DNA of 64,000 nucleotides from contig CAZLWA010000028.1 in the NCBI GenBank assembly GCA_964563165.1, forward strand, positions 46,905 through 110,904, in the 5' to 3' direction. This stretch comes from CAZLWA01 sp964563165 (GTDB lineage Bacteria > CLD3 > SB21). Under the pieces are notes generated by a model. It was given only the letters and a program-made list of their open reading frames with translations, did not search any database and was not told where the DNA came from. Of the stretch, positions 9,468-17,631 are shown in pieces (within the stretch, counting starts at the first letter, position 1; the number at the start of each line of letters is the position of its first letter). The translations under genes were made by a program, and so were the position numbers.

Positions 9468-10132
9468 TAGTGGAGCGCTTTGTTCAAGAATTGATTCAAC
9501 GGAACCATCGCTTTACATACTTGCGACGCATGTTTCAGAAATTGGCTGGACAAAACGGTCTTGTCGTTAACTGAGTGGGCTGCGATGTAGCTTTTGAATT
9601 TTAAAAGCTCGATGTCCGGATGATCCTTCGGAAATCCTTTCGGAGCGGTTTTCAATTTTTCGCCGGAAATCTCCTTGAAATGAGTAACGAAGGTTTTATT
9701 CGAAATGATCTTTTTGAAATCTTTGATACGGTATTCAATTTCCGACCGGATCAGATTGAGCGCTTCGGTCTGCGGCTGCCAGATGCCGCCGGCCAGAAAG
9801 GATTTTCCCGGCTCCAGATGGAAATAATATCCCGAACGGTCGGGTGTGGACTTCCCTCCTTGGGTGATCCACGCGCCGAAATGTGTCTTATAAGGGGTCT
9901 TATCTTTGGCGAAACGAATATCCTTGTAGATCCTGAACAGGCAATCATTCGCGGTCAGGTCGGATACGCTTTTGTCGAAACGGCTGATCTCGTGAATCAA
10001 AGAATTTACGAACGCCTCGAATGTATCGTGGGCGGGTTCAAACATATCCCTGTGGGCCTTAAACCATTCCCGGGTGTTATTTTTTTTCAGGGATCTTAGA
10101 AAGCCGAGTGTGGCTGAGGTCAACAGGGCCAT
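9467..10132 (-). CDS. DUF2461 (TIGR02453) family protein
   Basis: 221 aa, the standard length. Family features are visible: TLGFLRSLKKNNTREWFKAH at residues 8-27, FRIYKDIRFAKDKTPYKTHFG around 66-86, and GYYFHLEPGKSFLAGGIW. No enzymatic role is established for this widespread cytoplasmic family. The gene is the first of a pair with the rRNA methylase (one-base overlap), and heme A synthase lies 27 bp upstream, so the three may form one minus-strand operon. Confidence 0.85.
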   Translation of the reverse strand: MALLTSATLGFLRSLKKNNTREWFKAHRDMFEPAHDTFEAFVNSLIHEISRFDKSVSDLTANDCLFRIYKDIRFAKDKTPYKTHFGAWITQGGKSTPDRSGYYFHLEPGKSFLAGGIWQPQTEALNLIRSEIEYRIKDFKKIISNKTFVTHFKEISGEKLKTAPKGFPKDHPDIELLKFKSYIAAHSVNDKTVLSSQFLKHASQVCKAMVPLNQFLNKALH

Positions 10133-10159
10133 AAAATCAGTCCATTAGATAATAATAAG

Positions 10160-11197
10160 TTATTGTTTCCCATTTTGCGGCGCCAGGTACAATGTAAGCA
10201 GCAGTACGCTAAATAGCAAAAACGCCCCCGCCTGATGGAGCACGCCCAAAGGGACCGGTATCTGATACAGCAGAGTCCAAATACCCAGGGTGATCTGAAC
10301 ACACACGACCGCAACGGCTGAATGAATTACTGACCTCAGCCCGGGCGATAACTTCATTCTTCGTCCGCGAAACCAAAGGGCGAGAACCGCGGCCAAGACG
10401 AGCCATGCGGCCCAGCGATGCATGAATTGGACCATGACGCCGTTCTCAAGAAAGTTCATTACCGGCGACGGCATCATCCACGCGCTCTCCGGAAGCCAGT
10501 CGTCTCCCATTTTTGGATACGTATTATACATGAATCCAGCCTTCAGTCCCGCCGTCAATCCGCCCAGAGCGATCTGAAATATAACCAGAAGCAGCGCGCC
10601 TTTTACCCATTTAGTCAGGAGAGACGGTGGGGTGGGGTCCCCGGGCATGAGCACCTGCAGAGCCGTCCACAACAGCATACCGCTGATCGTCATCGCTAAC
10701 AACAGATGCAGGACCAAACGATAATGGCTCACGTGCGGAACGTCAAGTAGACCGCTTTGCACCATGTACCAGCCGATCAGCGCCTGCAGCGCTCCCAATG
10801 CGAAGATCAGCCAGAGACGGCGCTGTAACGGGCGATTGAGTTTTTTCCGGATGAAAAAAATAAGGTAGGGAATAATGAAAGCAATGCCGATAATCCGTCC
10901 CCAGAGCCGGTGAACATATTCCCACCAGAAAATATGTTTGAATTCATCCAGGCTCATTTGCTGATTAAGAATTTTGAATTCCGGAAACTCTTTGTAGCGG
11001 TCAAACGCGTCCTGCCATGCCTGCGGGCCCGCGGGCGGCAGCGTTCCCATGATAACATTCCATTCCACTATGGAAAGTCCGGACTGCGTCAGCCGGGTGA
11101 TGCCGCCCAGCATGACCATGACAATCACCATGACATATCCGGTCAATAACCACGCGCCAACGGCTTTGCGATTCGATATTTCGGCGATCGGATTCAT
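10160..11197 (-). CDS. ctaA: Heme A synthase (COX15/CtaA family)
   Basis: 345 aa with eight predicted membrane helices in two four-helix halves. It oxidises the C8 methyl of heme O to give heme A, the cofactor of aa3-type cytochrome oxidases, in the cytoplasmic membrane. Diagnostic pieces are GGITRLTQSGLSIVEW near the N-terminus and four heme-ligand-type histidines: EYVHRLWGR, VLHLLLAM, FMHRWAAW and VLHQAGAF. The long loop with WQDAFDRYKEFPEF marks the COX15 (type 2) group rather than short Bacillus-type CtaA. No oxidase or CtaB gene is in the window. No ribosome site precedes the ATG, and a TATAAT lies 9 nt upstream, so translation may be leaderless. Confidence 0.93.
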   Translation of the reverse strand: MNPIAEISNRKAVGAWLLTGYVMVIVMVMLGGITRLTQSGLSIVEWNVIMGTLPPAGPQAWQDAFDRYKEFPEFKILNQQMSLDEFKHIFWWEYVHRLWGRIIGIAFIIPYLIFFIRKKLNRPLQRRLWLIFALGALQALIGWYMVQSGLLDVPHVSHYRLVLHLLLAMTISGMLLWTALQVLMPGDPTPPSLLTKWVKGALLLVIFQIALGGLTAGLKAGFMYNTYPKMGDDWLPESAWMMPSPVMNFLENGVMVQFMHRWAAWLVLAAVLALWFRGRRMKLSPGLRSVIHSAVAVVCVQITLGIWTLLYQIPVPLGVLHQAGAFLLFSVLLLTLYLAPQNGKQ

Positions 11198-11610
11198 TGG
11201 GAAATATTATAGTCGTTTTGTAAATCGTGTTATTCGCCGGCATTTCCATTGCGCGGGCTGCCGCGCGCGCGGTCACCCGGGACGCCCGGCACGCATGCGG
11301 AAATAACTTAGGCAAGAATAGATAAAAATGCAAAGGGCTATTGGAAAAAAACGAGGACTCGAAATCGGCTCGGATACATTTTTCCGGATAAGGTTTGAAA
11401 CGATTTCACGGATCGGTGGCGGATGCTCTTTTGTCCCATAGCCCGTATCATTGAAGTGCCTGTCCCTGAAGGTACGTTGCTTTTCTCGAAGGGCAGAAAT
11501 ATACGCGGTTATATCGTATAGATAATTTTCACTGAGTTAATTCAAAAAAATGACCAACAAATTCTATTATGCATTGGTCATTGGTCATTGATCATTATTC
11601 ATTACAAAAG
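11198..11610. other. Gene-free stretch with possible ctaA promoter and an intergenic repeat
   Basis: No convincing gene is present. A TATAAT (minus strand, 11206-11211) sits 9 nt ahead of the ctaA ATG, although no good -35 is visible. At 11571-11605 there are ATTGGTCATTGATCATT-type words of the same class seen at 33112-33138 and 38334-38357. The rest (11212-11570) shows nothing recognisable. Confidence 0.5.
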
Positions 11611-11684
11611 TGGAGCTGAGGGGGATCGAACCCCTGACCTCTTCATTGCGAACGAAGCGCTCTCCCAAACTGAGCTACAGCCCC
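11611..11684 (-). tRNA. tRNA-Ala (anticodon CGC)
   Basis: The minus strand folds as a 74-nt cloverleaf: acceptor GGGGCTG/CAGCTCC with a G3:U70 wobble pair (the alanine identity element), D arm GCTC...GAGC, anticodon arm CTTCG-TTCGCAA-TGAAG with anticodon CGC, and T arm AGGGG-TTCGATC-CCCCT. The discriminator base is A. The 3' CCA is not encoded. It reads GCG alanine codons, which are common in the flanking genes. Confidence 0.95.
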
Positions 11685-11746
11685 GGAAATTCTTAATAAC
11701 GCGCCAATTTATAGGATTCGATTTTTAAAGGCAAATAGTTTTTCCC

Positions 11747-11797
11747 GACCCCTCCCTGTCTCCCTCCCCTAAGCAAGGGGAGGGACGGGGTGGGGTC
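11747..11797. repeat. GC-rich palindromic repeat, copy 1
   Basis: An imperfect inverted repeat: the left arm reads GACCCCTCCCTGTCTCCCT..., and the right arm GGGGAGGGACGGGGTGGGGTC, with a short CTAAGCA-type loop. A closely related palindrome occurs at 63267-63320. It lies between the tRNA and a GNAT gene and may also stop transcription, but there is no T-run. It looks like a dispersed family. Confidence 0.75.
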
Positions 11798-11809
11798 TTA
11801 AGAGGTGGT

Positions 11810-12382
11810 TCATCCCGCCTCGACATATTCCGTTCTCAAAAGACTGTAAAAATAATGATCAATCCGTTTTCCGCGTATGTTAAAATATCCGCGCAGAATA
11901 CCTTCTTTTCTGAATCCGGCTTTTTCCAGAAGTTTGTAAGAAGCGGCGTTATCAACCGAACACTTGGCTTCGACGCGGTATAAATGCGCTTCGTAAAAAG
12001 CCTTCCGGAGTATGAGTTTGAGCGCTTCCGTACCGAAGCCCTGCCCGTGATGATCTTCCGACAAACTGTAACCGATCTCGCCGATCTGATGTTCCCACGA
12101 GCGAATGCTCAGTGTGATCCAGCCTAAAGGCCGGGCGTCCGACAACCGTTCGATGATCCACTGAAAACGTTCTCGCCCGTAATTGGGAAGCTCATTCGCC
12201 AGCGTTTTTTCCAGATCGGCGCGGATCTGATCCGGGCTGAGGTAGATCAAAGGCTGATGCGCTTTGAGAAATTCTTCGCTGCGCCACCTGAAAACGTGTT
12301 CCGCGTCCGTCAGCCTCGGGTCGCGCAGGCGCACCCGAAATTCGGAGCGCGGGAAAGCGCTTGGAGAAAAAGGATTGATCAT
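11810..12382 (-). CDS. GNAT family N-acetyltransferase, RimJ/RimL-like
   Basis: 190 aa from ATG 12382. GGAAA precedes this codon, while the longer frame adds an unlikely hydrophobic lead. The Acetyltransf_3 pattern is seen: FRVRLRDPRLTDAEHVFRWR at the start, IGEIGYSLSEDHHGQGFGTE with the acetyl-CoA loop (H-G-Q-G-F-G) near residue 120-130, and NAASYKLLEKAGFRKEG near the C-terminus. Relatives acetylate N-termini of ribosomal proteins or small molecules such as spermidine or aminoglycosides; the substrate here is unknown. It is a single minus-strand gene divergent from rpmG. Confidence 0.85.
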   Translation of the reverse strand: MINPFSPSAFPRSEFRVRLRDPRLTDAEHVFRWRSEEFLKAHQPLIYLSPDQIRADLEKTLANELPNYGRERFQWIIERLSDARPLGWITLSIRSWEHQIGEIGYSLSEDHHGQGFGTEALKLILRKAFYEAHLYRVEAKCSVDNAASYKLLEKAGFRKEGILRGYFNIRGKRIDHYFYSLLRTEYVEAG

Positions 12383-12509
12383 GCTATTTCCAAGTTTATT
12401 GGGAATATAATAATAAGAATCGATGAAAATAAAAAGTAAATACGTCGGAAATATCAAAAAAACAGCTCAACCTTGGTTTCAAAAGGCCCTTTAAAAACAG
12501 GAAAAAACC

Positions 12510-12538
12510 TTGACAATAAAACCCGATTCAACTATATT
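12510..12538 (+). promoter_or_regulatory. Sigma70-type promoter for rpmG
   Basis: TTGACA at 12510-12515 and TATATT at 12533-12538 with an exact 17-bp spacer, about 63 bp ahead of the rpmG ATG. It is the best consensus promoter in the window. Confidence 0.8.
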
Positions 12539-12601
12539 TCTCCCCATTTTAAAAATGAAGCAGCGAATATACTAACCGCTTAACTTACTGGAGAAATTCA
12601 C

Positions 12602-12787
12602 ATGGCAAAGGCCAAAGGCAACCGCATCGTGATCACCGTGGAATGTACGGAATGCAAGAATAGCGGGCTCCCCGGCGTGTCACGTTATACGACCGAAAAA
12701 AATAAAAAAGTCAATACCGAGCGTTTGGAGATCATGAAATATTGCCGCGTCGAACGCAAGCACACGCTCCATAAAGAGACACGTTAA
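12602..12787 (+). CDS. rpmG: 50S ribosomal protein L33
   Basis: 61 aa, small and basic, with the L33 pattern NRIVITVECTECKNSG at the start and a KYCRVERKHTLHKETR end. L33 binds 23S rRNA near the E site. Only part of the usual zinc-ribbon cysteines are kept (CTEC at residues 15-18 and a single KYC later), an intermediate between the C+ and C- forms. GGAG lies eight bases before the ATG, and a strong promoter is just upstream. It is followed after 37 bp by a zinc-ribbon protein and a Trm112 protein, probably in one transcript. Confidence 0.95.
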   Translation: MAKAKGNRIVITVECTECKNSGLPGVSRYTTEKNKKVNTERLEIMKYCRVERKHTLHKETR

Positions 12788-12824
12788 GAATTCAGCAACC
12801 TTAATCAGAACAAGGATTTTTTGA

Positions 12825-13028
12825 ATGGCCAAAAAGCAGACATTTGTTGACAAAATGACGAAAGTGGCGGCGCATGCCGATAAGATCACGTGCCCGTCCT
12901 GCAAACAAGAAGCCGTAACCACCTATGCGAAATTCGTGGACTCCAAGATTTCCGATAAAACGGGCGCCTGGAAATTTTTGGAAAAGAAAGTAAAACTTTG
13001 CGGTAACTGCGGCGTCATCGTCGGATGA
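12825..13028 (+). CDS. Small zinc-ribbon-like protein of unknown function
   Basis: 67 aa with two CxxC pairs (TCPSC at residues 22-26 and LCGNCG near the C-terminus), the arrangement of a small zinc ribbon, plus a lysine-rich N-terminus. No family is recognised. It lies between L33 and Trm112, and its last four bases overlap the start of the Trm112 gene (ATGA), so the two are translationally coupled. The association with translation genes suggests a role around the ribosome or rRNA, but that is only context. The N-terminal MAKKQTFVDKMTKVAAHADK looks like a basic helix. Confidence 0.75.
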   Translation: MAKKQTFVDKMTKVAAHADKITCPSCKQEAVTTYAKFVDSKISDKTGAWKFLEKKVKLCGNCGVIVG

Positions 13029-13222
13029 TAGCGAAAGATCTATTGGAAATCTTGGTTTGCCCCGCCTGCAAATCTTCATTGAAAGAAAGCGGGGAGTATC
13101 TGCTGTGCACTGGCTCTGCGTGCCGCCGAAAATACGCCGTTAAAAATCAAATTCCCATCATGCTTGTGGATGAATCGGAAATTCTGACGGAATCCGATTT
13201 CCAGCGCCTCATGAAGTCCTGA
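13025..13222 (+). CDS. Trm112 family protein
   Basis: 65 aa. It matches the small Trm112/YcaR family: DLLEILVCPACKSSL at residues 5-19, a second Cys pair region (LLCTGSACRRKYAVKNQIPIM) and the typical NQIPIMLVDE tail. In eukaryotes and archaea Trm112 activates several methyltransferases; bacterial members are less well understood and may do the same. The ATG overlaps the preceding stop by four bases. It belongs to the rpmG transcription unit and ends 130 bp before cdsA. Confidence 0.88.
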   Translation: MIAKDLLEILVCPACKSSLKESGEYLLCTGSACRRKYAVKNQIPIMLVDESEILTESDFQRLMKS

Positions 13223-13264
13223 CTCCAGCACTCCTTTTAAATATTTTTCCACCATCATTTTCAC

Positions 13265-13293
13265 TTGATTATCGCAGCCCACCGCTCTATATT
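13265..13293 (+). promoter_or_regulatory. Putative promoter for cdsA
   Basis: TTGATT at 13265-13270 and TATATT at 13288-13293, spacer 17 bp, about 60 bp before the cdsA start. Confidence 0.6.
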
Positions 13294-13354
13294 TTGCTGC
13301 CTAAAACAGGCCGGTCCGGCCCATTCTTAAACAAATTCGAATTTCGAGGTGCGT

Positions 13355-14173
13355 GTGAGTTCATCCTGGGCGCGTGTTGTGGTGGCGTTAGTGGCCATTC
13401 CGTTTTTTGTGGCCGCGACCATTTACGGCGGCATTTATTTTTTTGCTCTTGTGGAAGGTATGATTATTCTCGGCGCGGTCGAGGCGCTGCATTTAACGGA
13501 ACAAAAAAACACGTCTCCACAGAATCTTTTGGGCATTGCGTTTGCCTCGCTCTTTGGAGTCTTGTTTTTTCTGGGAAAAATGAGTTTGCTGCTTCCCGGC
13601 ATTTTTGTTTTCTTAATGACGCTCCTCACGGTAGAACTTTTTCGCCAGACCGGCTCGGCGCTGCTGAATATCACCTCGACTTTTTTTTCGGTTGTTTACG
13701 TCTCATTTTTGATGGGGGTGCTGCTTCTTCTGCGGGCGGTACCGGGCGATGCGGGCGCGCAGTTGGTCTTTTTGGTCTTCGCGGGTATCTGGGCGTGCGA
13801 CACGCTCGCGTACTTCGGCGGAAAATCATTCGGTAAGCATAAATTATTCGAGCGCGTCAGCCCGAATAAAACGTGGGAAGGAGCCGCCGCAGGATTTGCA
13901 GGATCGGTGCTCGGGGCAGTGATGATTAAACTGATCTATGAAAAATCAGGTATTCCGTTTTCATTAACGTGGCTGCAGACGTTGATAGCTGGGGGGCTTG
14001 CAGGCACCCTGGGCCAGGTCGGTGATCTGGCCGAATCGCTGCTCAAGCGGGATGCGCAAGTCAAGGATTCCGGCGCATTGCTTCCCGGACACGGAGGCAT
14101 ATTGGACCGGTTTGACAGCCTGCTCTTCGTCGCACCGGCGCTGTATCTTTACGTTTATTTTTTTGTGTTTTAA
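13355..14173 (+). CDS. cdsA: Phosphatidate cytidylyltransferase
   Basis: 272 aa integral membrane enzyme that makes CDP-diacylglycerol from phosphatidic acid and CTP, the branch point for phospholipids. The CDS signature is complete near the C-terminus: SLLKRDAQVKDSG followed by LLPGHGGILDRFDSLLF, with the conserved Asp residues. About eight membrane helices precede it. There is no ATG: GTG at 13349 and at 13355 are both possible, and the second is better spaced from GAGG. It is followed 44 bp later by an oligopeptide-binding lipoprotein. Confidence 0.94.
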   Translation: MSSSWARVVVALVAIPFFVAATIYGGIYFFALVEGMIILGAVEALHLTEQKNTSPQNLLGIAFASLFGVLFFLGKMSLLLPGIFVFLMTLLTVELFRQTGSALLNITSTFFSVVYVSFLMGVLLLLRAVPGDAGAQLVFLVFAGIWACDTLAYFGGKSFGKHKLFERVSPNKTWEGAAAGFAGSVLGAVMIKLIYEKSGIPFSLTWLQTLIAGGLAGTLGQVGDLAESLLKRDAQVKDSGALLPGHGGILDRFDSLLFVAPALYLYVYFFVF

Positions 14174-14217
14174 TTCCCGCAATCTTTCCGGTATCCGAAA
14201 CCCCGAACGCAACCTGT

Positions 14218-15891
14218 ATGAAAAAAACAATGTTTTTGACGCTCTTTGTTTTCTGTTCTTATCTTTCCTGCGGAAAAAACAAAACCATTCCCCTCGGAGG
14301 CACTGCCGTTGTCGCCCTGGGCTCGGATGCCGACGCCCTCAATCCCATTATCAGCAGCAACGTCAACGGCACGCTTATCTTGTATTTCACGTTTCCGGAT
14401 CTGACGGATCATGAGTTCGATGCGTCCCGGGGTATGGACACGCTGCTGCCGGCGCTGGCGCGATCGTGGGAATGGACGAACGGCGAAAAATCGCTCGTCT
14501 ACCATTTGCGCGGCGATGCCCGCTGGAGCGACGGAACGCCGATCACTGCGCACGATATCAAGCTATCCTATCAGCTGTACGACCATCCGAAAGTCGCCAG
14601 CGTCCGGAAAAGCAAATTGAATTTTCTTATTCATGTGAACGGCCGCGTCGATTTCGATAAGGCGATCGGGACGCCGGATGACACGACGATCATTTTTAAT
14701 TTTAATTCGGCATATCAGAAAAATTTACTCATTGAAAGCACGCAGCTCGGTTTTGTTCCGAGATCAGTTTTTGAAACCATGGACCCGGAAAAAGTCCGCA
14801 CGGCGAACTTCAACATGAATCCGGTGACCGGTAAGCATTTTACGCTGCTGAAATGGGCGCGCAAACAAGAGATCGTTCTGCAAAAGAATGCCGATTGGAA
14901 AATTCCTCATGCAGCGTATCTGGATCAGATCGTTTTCCGCATCATTCCGGAAATGACCACGCGCATAGTGGAACTGAAAACGGGGAACCTGGATATCGTG
15001 GAAGGCCTGTCGCCGGATGATGCGCACGACATTCAAAAACACAACCCAAACCTGCGCATCGAGAAGCAGTCGTTTCGCCGCTTCGAATACGTGGGCTGGA
15101 GCAACGTGGATATTCAAGCGTATCAAAAGAGCAAACATAAAACCATTCAGCCGCATCCGTTGTTCGGCGATAAAAGGGTCCGCCGGGCGCTGACGCTGGC
15201 GATCCACCGCGACGACCTCATTCAAAGCTGGCTCGGAGAATACGGGCAGGCTGCGGTCGGCGCAATCTCACCGGCCTTTTCATGGGCTTACAACGATTCG
15301 ATCCATCCGCTTCCTTACGATCTGCGGGGGGCAAAACAATGGCTGACCGAGGCAGGTTGGACGGATCATGACGGCGACGGGATCTTGGACCGGGACGGAA
15401 AGAAATTTGAGTTCATGCTCACAACGAACGGCGCCAACCCGCGTCGTGAATTTGCCGCGCTGAAAATTCAATCCGATCTGAAAAAAGCCGGCATCGTTTG
15501 TCACGTGCAGCTTCTGGAGAATAATGCATTCAACGGCGGACTAAAAAATAAAGAATTCGACGCATTTATCACCGGCATGACGACGGCAATGACGCCGGAT
15601 CTGGAGGCGCAATTCGGCTCGGATCTGGAAAAAAATTTATTCAACGCGGAGTCGTATCAAAGCGCAGCGGCGGACAGCTTGTTGAGACTGGCCGCCACGA
15701 AAACAGACCGGGCCGAAGAAGGTTCTGTCTATAAGGCTTTACAGGCCTTGATCTATGAAGATCAGCCGGTGACGTTCTTGTATTGGTACGACAACATCGT
15801 CGGGATCAACAACCGCCTTCAGGGGACGCACGTGGATATTCTGACGCCGTATCACCGGTACTACGATTGGTATATGACCGCTGAGAAATAA
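14218..15891 (+). CDS. Peptide/nickel-type ABC transporter substrate-binding lipoprotein (SBP_bac_5)
   Basis: 557 aa. The signal peptide ends in YLSC (Cys18), a lipobox. The mature part follows the DppA/OppA plan: LLPALARSWEWTNGEKSLVY, the family motif DARWSDGTPITAHDIKLSYQL near residue 100, GFVPRSVFETMDPE, and LRGAKQWLTEAGWTDHDGDG near residue 375. It captures short peptides or similar ligands outside the inner membrane. A DppB-like permease follows after 41 bp, but no DppC permease or ATPase genes follow, so the transporter is incomplete here and would need partners from elsewhere. Confidence 0.9.
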   Translation: MKKTMFLTLFVFCSYLSCGKNKTIPLGGTAVVALGSDADALNPIISSNVNGTLILYFTFPDLTDHEFDASRGMDTLLPALARSWEWTNGEKSLVYHLRGDARWSDGTPITAHDIKLSYQLYDHPKVASVRKSKLNFLIHVNGRVDFDKAIGTPDDTTIIFNFNSAYQKNLLIESTQLGFVPRSVFETMDPEKVRTANFNMNPVTGKHFTLLKWARKQEIVLQKNADWKIPHAAYLDQIVFRIIPEMTTRIVELKTGNLDIVEGLSPDDAHDIQKHNPNLRIEKQSFRRFEYVGWSNVDIQAYQKSKHKTIQPHPLFGDKRVRRALTLAIHRDDLIQSWLGEYGQAAVGAISPAFSWAYNDSIHPLPYDLRGAKQWLTEAGWTDHDGDGILDRDGKKFEFMLTTNGANPRREFAALKIQSDLKKAGIVCHVQLLENNAFNGGLKNKEFDAFITGMTTAMTPDLEAQFGSDLEKNLFNAESYQSAAADSLLRLAATKTDRAEEGSVYKALQALIYEDQPVTFLYWYDNIVGINNRLQGTHVDILTPYHRYYDWYMTAEK

Positions 15892-15932
15892 AGAGATTCC
15901 GGCGGAATTCACAAAGCCCAAATTTTAATTTT

Positions 15933-16916
15933 ATGCTCCTCTTCATTTTTCGCCGCTTACTCAACGCGATCCCCCTGATTTTCGGCCTTCTCACCGTTAC
16001 ATTTTTCATCATTCATTTGGCGCCGGGCGATCCGACGGCGATGTTCATTGATCCGAGCGTGGACGCGCGCGCAGCAGAGCAATTAAAAGCTAACTTCGGA
16101 TTGAACGATCCGCTGCCGGTCCAGTACGGTAAATGGATGGGCGTGTTGCCGCCTTTCCGGGGCGTTCTCGAGGGTGATTTCGGAATTTCATTCAGCAAAC
16201 AGCGTCCGGTTTTTGATATCATATCGGAAACAGTGGTCAATACGTTGATTCTTACCGTCACCGCACTGGTGTTGGATTTGATTATCGGGGTCAGTGTCGG
16301 GATTTTTTCCGCTTTAAGGCGCGGCAGGAAAGTGGATCAGCTCGTCACGCTGAGCACGTTATTCGTGTATTCCATGCCGCATTTCTGGCTGGCGCTGATG
16401 CTGATCTTGATTTTTTCGTTGGGCTTAGGCTGGCTGCCCGCGTCGCAAATGCATTCCGTTAACGCGGACCAACTGCCGCCGCTCGAATATTTTGTCGATG
16501 TGATCCGGCATCTGCTTATGCCGGTGTTCGTTTTAGGCATTGCTTCCGCCGCGTCCACGGCGCGCTATATGCGCGGCAGTATGCTGGAAGTGATCGGGCA
16601 GGATTATATTCGTACGGCGAGGGCCAAAGGTCTGAGCGAACGTTCGGTGATCTGGAAACACGCGCTGCGCAATGCCTTGCTGCCGCTAATCACGATTATC
16701 GGGCTGTCTTTTCCGTATGTATTGAGCGGGGCCGTGATCACGGAAGTTATATTTGCGTGGCCCGGCATGGGGCGTGTGACGATGGATGCTATCTTTGCCC
16801 GCGATTATCCGCTGATCATTGCGAATACATTCGTGGCAGGAACGATGGTCATTTTCGGAAATTTACTCGCGGATATTTTGTACGCCGTGGCCGATCCGAG
16901 AGTCAACGTGAAATAA
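15933..16916 (+). CDS. ABC transporter permease, DppB/OppB family
   Basis: 327 aa. Starts LLFIFRRLLNAIPLIFGLLT with the typical first helix, then the periplasmic loop containing APGDPTAMFIDPSV. The BPD_transp_1 core carries the EAA loop (VIGQDYIRTARAKGLSERSV), which docks the ATPase. TMs are in the expected places. It pairs with the upstream binding protein in one operon. The next gene is unrelated, so the usual DppC, DppD and DppF are missing from this operon, which is uncommon. Confidence 0.93.
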   Translation: MLLFIFRRLLNAIPLIFGLLTVTFFIIHLAPGDPTAMFIDPSVDARAAEQLKANFGLNDPLPVQYGKWMGVLPPFRGVLEGDFGISFSKQRPVFDIISETVVNTLILTVTALVLDLIIGVSVGIFSALRRGRKVDQLVTLSTLFVYSMPHFWLALMLILIFSLGLGWLPASQMHSVNADQLPPLEYFVDVIRHLLMPVFVLGIASAASTARYMRGSMLEVIGQDYIRTARAKGLSERSVIWKHALRNALLPLITIIGLSFPYVLSGAVITEVIFAWPGMGRVTMDAIFARDYPLIIANTFVAGTMVIFGNLLADILYAVADPRVNVK

Positions 16917-16988
16917 AACCATTGAAAATGCCTTCCCCGGGGGATGTTAATTCCGCGCGGAATCATTCGGTTTAATTCCACCACGTAC

Positions 16989-17017
16989 TTGACTTTTATC
17001 TCAATTTTAATTAAAAT
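16989..17017 (+). promoter_or_regulatory. Putative promoter upstream of the 17055 gene
   Basis: TTGACT at 16989-16994 and TAAAAT at 17012-17017, spacer 17 bp, about 38 bp ahead of the ATG. AAGGAAGG follows as the ribosome site. Confidence 0.6.
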
Positions 17018-17054
17018 TTATCTGCATAACAAAGATGCAAAGGAAGGTAGAGCC

Positions 17055-17558
17055 ATGAGACGCATAGTATTCTTAATCGGCCTTTTTTTAGCCGTTTCGG
17101 CGCAAGCGCAGTTGAGATCACAGACGGAACTGAAACAGATCGATGTGAAAGAAAGCATCACGTCCCCCGGAGGAGGTTCCTTGTTCAATTTCTTGAGCGC
17201 GGACAGGTTTTCGATGAACCAAAGTTATGCGTTATCCTTTTACAGCGGCGGCGGACAAAGCGGTTCCCTGGGTATGTTCACCAATACGTTTAATTTCAAG
17301 CTTTCCAATCCGCTCATGCTGCGTGTGGATATGGGCATCATGCATCAGCCGTTCGGCGGGCCCAAGACCGGCTTGCAAAATCAAAATGCACATTTTATGC
17401 ACGGCGCCGAGTTGATTTACCGGCCGAGCGACCATTTCATGATGCAGGTCGGCTACCGTAACAACCCTTACTATTCCAATGCCGGTTTCTATGAAAATCC
17501 ATTCGCACGCGGAACGAACGGCTCATTTAACGATTATCGAGTTGACGGAAAGAAATAA
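17055..17558 (+). CDS. Exported protein of unknown function, possibly outer-membrane associated
   Basis: 167 aa from ATG 17055, chosen because AAGGAAGG precedes it and a clean signal peptide follows (MRRIVFLIGLFLAVSAQAQ). The mature part alternates polar and hydrophobic residues with many Phe/Tyr/Met (FSMNQSYALSFYSGGGQSGS, FNFKLSNPLMLRVDMGIMHQ), as beta-strands of outer-membrane or periplasmic sheet proteins do. No family is recognised. It has its own promoter and a strong terminator right after it, so it is monocistronic. The next gene is the LytR_C protein. Confidence 0.75.
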   Translation: MRRIVFLIGLFLAVSAQAQLRSQTELKQIDVKESITSPGGGSLFNFLSADRFSMNQSYALSFYSGGGQSGSLGMFTNTFNFKLSNPLMLRVDMGIMHQPFGGPKTGLQNQNAHFMHGAELIYRPSDHFMMQVGYRNNPYYSNAGFYENPFARGTNGSFNDYRVDGKK

Positions 17559-17581
17559 TTCTTTTTTTTAATATCCAAGAC

Positions 17582-17620
17582 AATCCCGTCCCGACCATCC
17601 GGCACGGGATTATTTTTTTT
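17582..17620 (+). terminator. Rho-independent terminator
   Basis: AATCCCGT (17582-17589) pairs with ACGGGATT (17604-17611), followed by ATTTTTTTT. It ends the 17055 transcript; the ribosome site of the next gene (CAGGAG) follows immediately. Confidence 0.88.
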
Positions 17621-17631
17621 CAGGAGAATGT

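Noticed and set aside
14764..15225. Long minus-strand frame inside the SBP gene
   Set aside because: It is antisense to a well-supported coding gene and has no recognisable domain.
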